From contig NZ_WKKI01000040.1 of the NCBI RefSeq assembly GCF_009674805.1, positions 1-38,402 on the forward strand: a stretch of DNA of 38,402 nucleotides. Reading direction: 5' to 3'. Source of the DNA: Metabacillus lacus (lineage in GTDB: Bacteria > Bacillota > Bacilli > Bacillales > Bacillaceae). Shown piece after piece: positions 33,511 through 38,402 of the stretch. The notes under the pieces were generated by a model. That model saw only the letters and a program-made list of their open reading frames with translations, did no database searches and was not told the origin of the DNA. Positions within the stretch are counted from its first letter, which is position 1; the number at the start of each line of letters is the position of its first letter. Both the position numbers and the translations under genes were made by a program.

Positions 33511-33937
33511 ATGTAGAAATTTCAAAGGTTTCGTGAATCATTATGCTTCCTTCAACAGATCTTGCTATCGGACAGTTTCTGGAGGCAATCTTGATAGACT
33601 GAGCAACCTTGCTTTCATCAAGATTTTTCCCTGTAATTTTATAATGCAAATGTATCACTTCAATTGCATTTGCTTTCTCTTTGTTTCGGACTACTTCCGT
33701 TGAAATCCTCAGATCACTGACTGTCATTCGCTTTTTTTCCAGTATCTTTTTTAAAACACCGCCGCTACAAACTGCAATCGAGGAAACCATCAGCTGATAG
33801 GGCCGGAACCCATGGTTCTCATTGCCGGAGATATGAAGCTCTCCATATTCCAGCTCTGTTTTAAAACCTTCTCCATCTAACATAAATTCCACCAGAACTC
33901 TCCCCTTTCTACTCATACCGTAAAGATTATGTTTCAT
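33509..33937 (-). CDS. OsmC family peroxidase-like protein
   Basis: 142 residues. The two family cysteines are present: Cys57 in S-I-A-V-C-S-G-G and Cys122 in R-N-C-P-I-A-R-S-V, the pair that reduces organic hydroperoxides in OsmC/Ohr proteins. The order (beta strands, F-R-P-Y-Q-L-M-V-S-S, helix with Cys, strands, helix with Cys) is typical of the YhfA-like OsmC subgroup. The first ATG (33937) has only a weak GGAA site; ATG at 33916 is an alternative. Cytoplasmic. Converges with the stress-protein gene. Confidence 0.87.
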   Translation of the reverse strand: MKHNLYGMSRKGRVLVEFMLDGEGFKTELEYGELHISGNENHGFRPYQLMVSSIAVCSGGVLKKILEKKRMTVSDLRISTEVVRNKEKANAIEVIHLHYKITGKNLDESKVAQSIKIASRNCPIARSVEGSIMIHETFEIST

Positions 33938-34099
33938 TGTAACATTCCGGTTAAAAAGAAGTATATGTTTTCAGAATAGAGGTCAAAATTGCGCGTAAAG
34001 ACATTCTCAGATAAATAATAGTATAATTATGGAATAGTTTAAGTGAGTCAGAATACTTTTATTGCTATTTTTTTCAGATTGAAAGGCGGGGTTATATAA

Positions 34100-35092
34100 A
34101 TGGTCTTACGTTTAAAAAAGGGAGATAAAATCGGGATATTCAGCCCATCTACTCCTGCAACAGTTACGGCCAATCAACGTTATGTACGAGCAAGAGCTTT
34201 CTTGGAAGAAAAGGGATTTATTATTGTAGAAGGAGAATTAACGGGACAAGCAGAGGTGTATCGTTCAGGCACACCTAAAGCACGTGCAAAAGAATTAAAT
34301 AGATTACTTCGAGATCAAGATGTTAAAATGATTATGTCTGCTATAGGTGGAACAAACTCAAATAGCTTGCTGCCTTATATTGATTATGAAGCATTTAAGA
34401 ATAATCCGAAATTAGTTGTAGGATATTCCGATGCCACCGCTGTTTTACTCGCACTTTATGCGAAAACAGGTATTACCACATACTATGGTACTGCTCTTAT
34501 CCCTTCTTTTGGCGAGTTTGAACCACTCGTAAATTTTACATATCGCTATTTTAAGCAATATTTTGTAGAAAAGACGATGCTGCCTTACGAGGTGCCGATG
34601 CCGCCGTTTTGGTCCGATGAGGCAGTAAATTGGCTAGAAAAAACAACTGAGAAAAAACTTTATAATAATGAGTGGATAACTGGTCAAGGAGGAGCTGCAG
34701 AAGGTAGATTAATCGGCGGTAATTTAAATTCAATGTACGGATTTATTGGTTCTCCCTATTTTCCTACAATAGAGTATGGCGATATATTATTAATCGAGGA
34801 CTGTACGAAAAATGCTTCCATAGTTGAGAAAAATTTCGCTATGCTTAAATCACATGGTATTTTTGAAAAAGTGGCTGGCATCATTTTAGGTAAGCATGAA
34901 CGCTACGATGATTTAGGAACAGGGAAACGCCCCTTAGATTTATTGATTGAACAGTTAGATGGAATAGCTGTCCCAATCTTAGCTGAATTTGATACCTCTC
35001 ACACCCATCCAATGCATCCATTAGCGATCGGCAAAAAAGTTAAATTAGATGCAGATGCAAAAAAGGTAGTATGTATAGAAAACTGGTTATAA
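34100..35092 (+). CDS. S66 family LD-carboxypeptidase (MccF-like)
   Basis: 330 residues. Catalytic Ser110 in V-V-G-Y-S-D-A-T, Glu233 in L-L-I-E-D-C, and His301 in S-H-T-H-P-M-H-P-L, the S66 triad. The N-terminal G-D-K-I-G-I-F-S-P-S is typical. The insert around 160-200 (Y-E-V-P-M-P-P-F-W-S-D-E-A-V-N-W) favours the MccF-like branch, which cleaves peptide-nucleotide antibiotics such as microcin C, over the peptidoglycan-recycling LdcA branch. Which applies here is not provable. No signal peptide. GGCGGGG lies before the ATG. Single gene followed by a large hairpin. Confidence 0.87.
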   Translation: MVLRLKKGDKIGIFSPSTPATVTANQRYVRARAFLEEKGFIIVEGELTGQAEVYRSGTPKARAKELNRLLRDQDVKMIMSAIGGTNSNSLLPYIDYEAFKNNPKLVVGYSDATAVLLALYAKTGITTYYGTALIPSFGEFEPLVNFTYRYFKQYFVEKTMLPYEVPMPPFWSDEAVNWLEKTTEKKLYNNEWITGQGGAAEGRLIGGNLNSMYGFIGSPYFPTIEYGDILLIEDCTKNASIVEKNFAMLKSHGIFEKVAGIILGKHERYDDLGTGKRPLDLLIEQLDGIAVPILAEFDTSHTHPMHPLAIGKKVKLDADAKKVVCIENWL

Positions 35093-35149
35093 AATGCGCA
35101 TTCATTCAATAAGGAAATAATAATTAGTAAAAAAGTCCATATTCATTAT

Positions 35150-35203
35150 TTTAAACTGCACCCCAATAGTTGAACACAGTCCAACAGTTGAAGGTGCAGT
35201 TTC
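35150..35203 (+). terminator. Terminator of the LD-carboxypeptidase gene
   Basis: AAACTGCACC pairs with GGTGCAGTTT across 33 bases that contain a smaller TTGaacacagtcCAA hairpin, then CTTTTTC. It lies 60 nt after the stop. Confidence 0.7.
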
Positions 35204-35509
35204 TTTTTCACTCCTCCGTTTATAATGTCCCCACCAATATCCGATGCGGGCTTGAACTTTTTGCTTCTATATAAAAAAACGACTTCCTAATCAGGAAGTC
35301 TCGAGAAATTCGTATTATGAAAAATCCAAAGAGATTTTCAGAAGCTTCTATACTGCTGCAGACACTGACCTGCCTGCTTCTTGCGGATATGAGTACTGGA
35401 TTCACCTTCCTGCCTGACATCAGCTATAGAATTAACCCCATTCCTCCCCCCGCCGTAAAGCAATATGTTGTTTTCCACAAAGAGGGCGTTATCAAAAGGG
35501 TAAGGAAAT
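35204..35509. other. Region with doubtful frames and a leftward terminator
   Basis: Two overlapping open frames (35317-35535 plus, 72 codons; 35338-35544 minus, 68 codons) are seen, neither with a good ribosome site nor a recognisable product. A leftward terminator at 35281-35300 shows that transcription arrives from the right, which favours the minus frame or a long 3' tail of the 51-codon gene. Confidence 0.4.
35281..35300 (-). terminator. Intrinsic terminator, leftward
   Basis: GACTTCCT and AGGAAGTC form a perfect 8-bp stem around AATC; the minus strand continues GTTTTTTTATAT. Confidence 0.85.
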
Positions 35510-35665
35510 TTACGCTTTTTCCGCATATTGAGTGAGAAAAGCATTTAGAATTTCAATGTCCATCCTCACTTGATCCTTTAATTCCTGATTATCGCATTTA
35601 AAATAATCCTCTTGCAGTCTTTCAAGCTCTTTTTTCATTAAAGTCAATTCTAGGTCCTGGCTCAT
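35510..35665 (-). CDS. Small 51-residue coiled-coil protein
   Basis: ATG at 35663-35665 opens M-S-Q-D-L-E-L-T-L-M-K-K-E-L-E-R-L and continues through Q-E-D-Y-F-K-C-D-N-Q-E-L-K-D to L-N-A-F-L-T-Q-Y-A-E-K-A and TAA at 35510. Wholly helical with heptad-like Leu spacing; a single Cys. The ribosome site is modest (GGGTTTGG upstream). It lies on the minus strand between a leftward terminator (35281) and the terminator of the MpsC-like gene (35731), which frame it as its own unit. Product not recognised. Confidence 0.5.
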   Translation of the reverse strand: MSQDLELTLMKKELERLQEDYFKCDNQELKDQVRMDIEILNAFLTQYAEKA

Positions 35666-35730
35666 TCATCCAAACCCTTTCGCTGATTTCTTGGTTGAGC
35701 GTCATGCTCTCCGGCTGCATAAAATAGAAA

Positions 35731-35770
35731 AAGCCGAAAAGAACAGAGGATGATCTGCTCTTTTCGGCTT
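35731..35770 (-). terminator. Terminator of the leftward MpsC-like gene
   Basis: AAGCCGAAAAGA and TCTTTTCGGCTT form a 12-bp stem with further inner pairing (CAG/CTG); the minus strand continues TTTCTATTTTA. Confidence 0.88.
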
Positions 35771-35803
35771 ATGTCCGGCACATTTGTCCGGTTCATTACT
35801 GCC

Positions 35804-36502
35804 TTATGCTTCATTTGGTTTTAATATAAAAGAGATGACGCTGTTATCCAGAGTAAAGTCCCAATCCACAAAAACATCCTGAACAACGGCATTTAGTATT
35901 TTCGTAAAATGAGTGCTGTTAATCAGCATATCTCCTTCAAGCTGCCTTTTGGCAATCCGGAGACTCTCGTCAAAACCGAGGGAGATCAGCTGTTTTTCAA
36001 TCGGCACCAAAATACCTTCGCGAATGACAATTAAAGCACGGGGACTAAGAAGATAGGAAAAAACCCCATCCGGTACTTTTTCAGCCTGTTCGCTGATTCT
36101 GATAATTTCCTGGTGCACTTCATCCTTACCATCATAGGAGGCTATTGTATGAGTTCCTCCATTGGGAAGCTCCGGACAAACCCCGACTAACACACCAGTC
36201 TGATTAGCCAGATTCCAGTCATAATAGAGGTGCTGGATATCCATATCCGTGATGGCTTTTATTTGCCCGCGAAATTCTGGATCTAGAGATTTCATTAAGT
36301 ATTCCCGGGCTTTTTTGACTGTCATATCCTGACCCTGATCGAGAAGCACCTGCTCCATCGCCGACATAAAGCCATTAATGTACACCAGTACATATGGCTG
36401 GGATATCGTCACATGAATCGCTTCCGGACCCTTACCAAACTTGTCCCGCAACAGCTTGCCGAAGTTGTTTGCCAGCTTGGACTGCTGCGCCTTAACATCC
36501 AT
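35804..36502 (-). CDS. MpsC (DUF2294)-like protein, copy 1
   Basis: About 232 residues with two tandem MpsC/DUF2294 repeats. The first starts N-F-G-K-L-L-R-D-K-F-G-K-G-P and runs to Y-D-W-N-L-A-N-Q-T-G-V. The second runs from E-I-I-R-I-S-E-Q-A-E-K-V-P-D to V-D-W-D-F-T-L-D. MpsC belongs to a family named after a membrane-potential-generating system in staphylococci; single genes like this have no proven role. No membrane segment. The frame is open to 36559. I place the start at M-D-V-K-A-Q-Q (36502) because that lines up with the paralogue at 36760; no start here has an ideal ribosome site. Divergent from that paralogue. Confidence 0.78.
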   Translation of the reverse strand: MDVKAQQSKLANNFGKLLRDKFGKGPEAIHVTISQPYVLVYINGFMSAMEQVLLDQGQDMTVKKAREYLMKSLDPEFRGQIKAITDMDIQHLYYDWNLANQTGVLVGVCPELPNGGTHTIASYDGKDEVHQEIIRISEQAEKVPDGVFSYLLSPRALIVIREGILVPIEKQLISLGFDESLRIAKRQLEGDMLINSTHFTKILNAVVQDVFVDWDFTLDNSVISFILKPNEA

Positions 36503-36759
36503 TCTTCGAAACAGCCTTTCCATTAGAAAGAAGCATTCTATCCTCTCTCCTTTTTCCATTTTAACATTGCAGGTATCAAATTTGAATACAAAATATACTA
36601 ATTATCGCTATACCCACATTTTTTTAAAAATAAACGTAAAATTAAAGGAGTTTTTGTAAAGATGTAGAATTTTATAATATAATTCGTGTTCTAAAGAAAA
36701 GCATTGTAAGTCACATAGTAAAATGTGAGTTTATCATTCTACCGTAAAGGATGACGAGA

Positions 36760-37449
36760 TTGGCACTTAATACGAAAGAAAAAGAGCTTGGCAGTTACAT
36801 TGGAAAAATCCTCAGGGATCATTTTGGAAAAGGGCCAGGTTCTGTTTTCGCAGCCATATCCTATCCTTATGTGACAGTATATATTAAGGATTTCCTAACA
36901 CCAATGGAAAATAAACTGCTGGACAGTGAACAGGAAAAGTACGTTCAGAAAATTCGTGACATGCTGATGGAAACGCTGATTGAGGAAATCAAAGCCTACA
37001 TTAAGCTGAATATAGACATGGAGATTAGTGAATTTTATTACGACTGGAATTTATCAACCCACACGGGAATGTTCTCAGGAATTGCTGCGGGCTCTCAGAA
37101 AAATAGCAGCACCTATCTCAACCAACTGGGCGTCCACAATGAAATTATCGAGGTCAGCATTAAAGCTGAAAAAGCCCCGGTCAATGTATATTCCTGTCTG
37201 CTGAATCCAAGAACATTGATTGTGGTGCGCAGCGGAATTCTTACTGCAATTGAAAAAGAGATTATTAAAATTGGTTACCCGGAAATTCTGACTCTCGCCA
37301 AACGGAATCTAGAGAAGGGAATTCTTGATGAGCATAAAAACCAGCTTCAGAGCCTTCTTGATGCTGATTTTGAAAACACCTTTACTTCCTGGGATTTTGA
37401 CAGGGACAAAAGCGTTTTTCTGTTTATATTAAAACCTCATAATCCATAA
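36760..37449 (+). CDS. MpsC (DUF2294)-like protein, copy 2
   Basis: 229 residues, paralogous to the gene at 35804-36502: S-Y-I-G-K-I-L-R-D-H-F-G-K-G-P-G, Y-Y-D-W-N-L-S-T-H-T-G, L-L-N-P-R-T-L-I-V-V-R-S-G-I-L and S-W-D-F-D-R-D-K-S-V all have counterparts there. The start is most likely TTG at 36760, nine bases after AAAGG; the ATG at 36751 directly touches that site and could not use it. The divergent pair is spaced about 260 bp, so the two could share a regulatory region. Terminated by a strong hairpin. Same uncertainty about function as copy 1. Confidence 0.78.
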   Translation: MALNTKEKELGSYIGKILRDHFGKGPGSVFAAISYPYVTVYIKDFLTPMENKLLDSEQEKYVQKIRDMLMETLIEEIKAYIKLNIDMEISEFYYDWNLSTHTGMFSGIAAGSQKNSSTYLNQLGVHNEIIEVSIKAEKAPVNVYSCLLNPRTLIVVRSGILTAIEKEIIKIGYPEILTLAKRNLEKGILDEHKNQLQSLLDADFENTFTSWDFDRDKSVFLFILKPHNP

Positions 37450-37484
37450 TGGCAGCAATGAACTAGGCGACAGAACTAGACATG

Positions 37485-37524
37485 AGCCAAAAGAAAGCAA
37501 CCTAGCTTTCTTTTGGCTTTTTTT
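37485..37524 (+). terminator. Strong terminator after MpsC-like copy 2
   Basis: AGCCAAAAGAAAGC and GCTTTCTTTTGGCT form a 14-bp stem around AACCTA, then TTTTTTT. Confidence 0.92.
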
Positions 37525-37563
37525 AATAGATTAATACGGGGACGTATTCTAGGAGTGGAATAA

Positions 37564-37983
37564 ATGAATATTCAAGAGGTAGATCAAATTCTTGTGATTC
37601 CGATCCAGAAAGAAGACGATATCATTATAGCCCGCAGTACGGCAAGAGAATTGACCCAGCTCATGCAGTTTAAACCTACCAATCAAGCAAGAATATTGAC
37701 CGCTGTGTCAGAGCTTGCCCGAAATATATATCGCTATGCCGGAGACGGACACATTCAATTTCAGTTGATCGAGAAACACATAAAAAAAGGAATTAAAATC
37801 ACAGCTATCGATTCAGGACCAGGAATCCAAAACATCCACCAGGCTATGGAACAAGGCTTCACCACATCCGGAAGACTCGGAGCGGGCCTGCCCGGCGTTA
37901 AAAAAATGATGGATGAATTTTTCATAGAATCCTGTCCAGGTATCGGAACGACAGTGAATGTAGCAAAATGGGAAATAAGATGA
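37564..37983 (+). CDS. RsbT-like serine kinase (anti-sigma factor family)
   Basis: 139-residue GHKL-type kinase of the RsbT/RsbW group. N-box S-E-L-A-R-N-I-Y-R-Y with Asn54, G1-box D-S-G-P-G-I (Asp83), and G-box G-A-G-L-P-G-V-K-K-M (106-115). Length and motifs fit RsbT, which phosphorylates the stressosome and activates RsbU in the sigma-B pathway. No rsbR, rsbS, rsbU, rsbV or rsbW is beside it, so it is an orphan whose partners must lie elsewhere. TAGGAGTGG stands before the ATG. It has its own terminators on both sides. Confidence 0.88.
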   Translation: MNIQEVDQILVIPIQKEDDIIIARSTARELTQLMQFKPTNQARILTAVSELARNIYRYAGDGHIQFQLIEKHIKKGIKITAIDSGPGIQNIHQAMEQGFTTSGRLGAGLPGVKKMMDEFFIESCPGIGTTVNVAKWEIR

Positions 37984-37988
37984 ACAGA

Positions 37989-38018
37989 ACACCAGGGTTG
38001 TTGCTCTGGTGTTTTTTT
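37989..38018 (+). terminator. Terminator of the RsbT-like gene
   Basis: AACACCAG and CTGGTGTT pair around GGTTGTTG, then TTTTTT, immediately after the stop. Confidence 0.9.
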
Positions 38019-38402
38019 CTGTAAGGAAATAACACTGTGCAGAGACAGTAAGATGAACACCTCGTCTATTTGGCACCCTTTCACTCCTCGCTGCTCATTC
38101 AGCTGGGTTTTCGCTGAATAAGCTGGAAAACCACGCGTTCTGTTGGTAATCGGGAAAATAAGCGGATGAATTCCGGTTAAGTGCAGATTTTGCTTATTTT
38201 AGAAGGATTTAAGAGGAGATATTCCGGTTGTGTTCAAAAAAACCGTTCATTTCAAGCTCTTTTGTATCAATAGCCGGAATTTATACGAAAATTGAGGATT
38301 GTGCTGTCTTAAAAAGCAAAAAAAGGCCCCCCAAGGTTTGAATTTGGATTTTTTAAAATGGGTTTATGCAGCTAGCTGGCTTGTATTCGATCCAACTGGA
38401 TG
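38019..38402. other. Final 384 bases: no gene seen
   Basis: No supported frame. ATTCCGGTT occurs twice (38172-38180 and 38221-38229), each within GCGGATGAATTCCGG / GAGGAGATATTCCGG context, and CCGGAATT at 38275-38282 is an inverted echo, so this may be part of a dispersed repeat. A run AAAAAAAGGCCCCCC near 38320 could be a leftward terminator for a gene beyond the window. Confidence 0.4.

Noticed and set aside
35317-35544. Opposed open frames of 72 codons (plus) and 68 codons (minus)
   Set aside because: Neither has a ribosome site or recognisable product. The minus one is slightly favoured by the leftward terminator at 35281, but that is not enough to call a gene.

Overview
The window looks like a chromosomal segment of a Bacillus-type firmicute (Bacillaceae). 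Support comes from strong GGAGG-type ribosome binding sites, many intrinsic terminators, the sporulation gene pdaA, and a run that matches my memory of the B. subtilis yfj-yfk order: rRNA methyltransferase (yfjO/rlmD), yfjP glycosylase, pdaA, yfjT, yfkAB, yfkD, yfkE/chaA.

Layout. 1-760: a decayed IS3-family transposase lying against the cut end of a small minus-strand gene. 1-10 kb: ordinary chromosome, with a GNAT acetyltransferase plus glutathionyl-hydroquinone-reductase pair, a four-helix DUF2383-type protein, a secreted alpha/beta hydrolase, a NodB deacetylase, a DUF1456 protein with a YgjP-like metalloprotease, methionine aminopeptidase and a Gfo/Idh/MocA oxidoreductase. Between the metalloprotease gene and its terminator are 14 tandem 52-bp units, each a hairpin (7435-8177).

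10.18-22.09 kb: an AT-rich mobile island of about 11.9 kb inserted in the 3' end of the rRNA methyltransferase gene. The displaced original gene tail (H-V-E-C-V-A-Q-L-L-L-K-D-G-stop) is still readable at 10145-10186, just before the old terminator. The island end supplies a replacement tail ([14 protein letters not shown]-stop), so the host gene stays intact. The island carries a large serine recombinase, the probable integrase. Its cargo looks like phage defence: a SEFIR-domain protein divergent from a PIN-domain/zinc-ribbon protein and a membrane-anchored Mrr-like nuclease, and a DUF4365-like nuclease-fold protein. It also holds a wrecked hsdR and a fragment of a second recombinase. A second copy of the left-end sequence at 14707 suggests the island grew by stacking two elements. 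Five 16-nt repeats precede the recombinase.

22-38 kb: chromosome again. The yfj-yfk run is interrupted between pdaA and yfjT by a class I fumarase gene with repeat blocks on both sides: five tandem ~170-bp units (25.66-26.47 kb) and two full plus one shortened ~324-bp units (28.52-29.28 kb). Then follow a flavin-type stress protein, OsmC, an S66 LD-carboxypeptidase, a newly noted 51-codon gene, two divergent MpsC (DUF2294)-like paralogues and an orphan RsbT-like kinase.

Main candidate for something new: the three-gene SEFIR / PIN-zinc-ribbon / membrane Mrr-like cluster (10.4-14.6 kb) inside an element that rebuilds its target gene. All function calls rest on reading motifs by eye; no database was searched.
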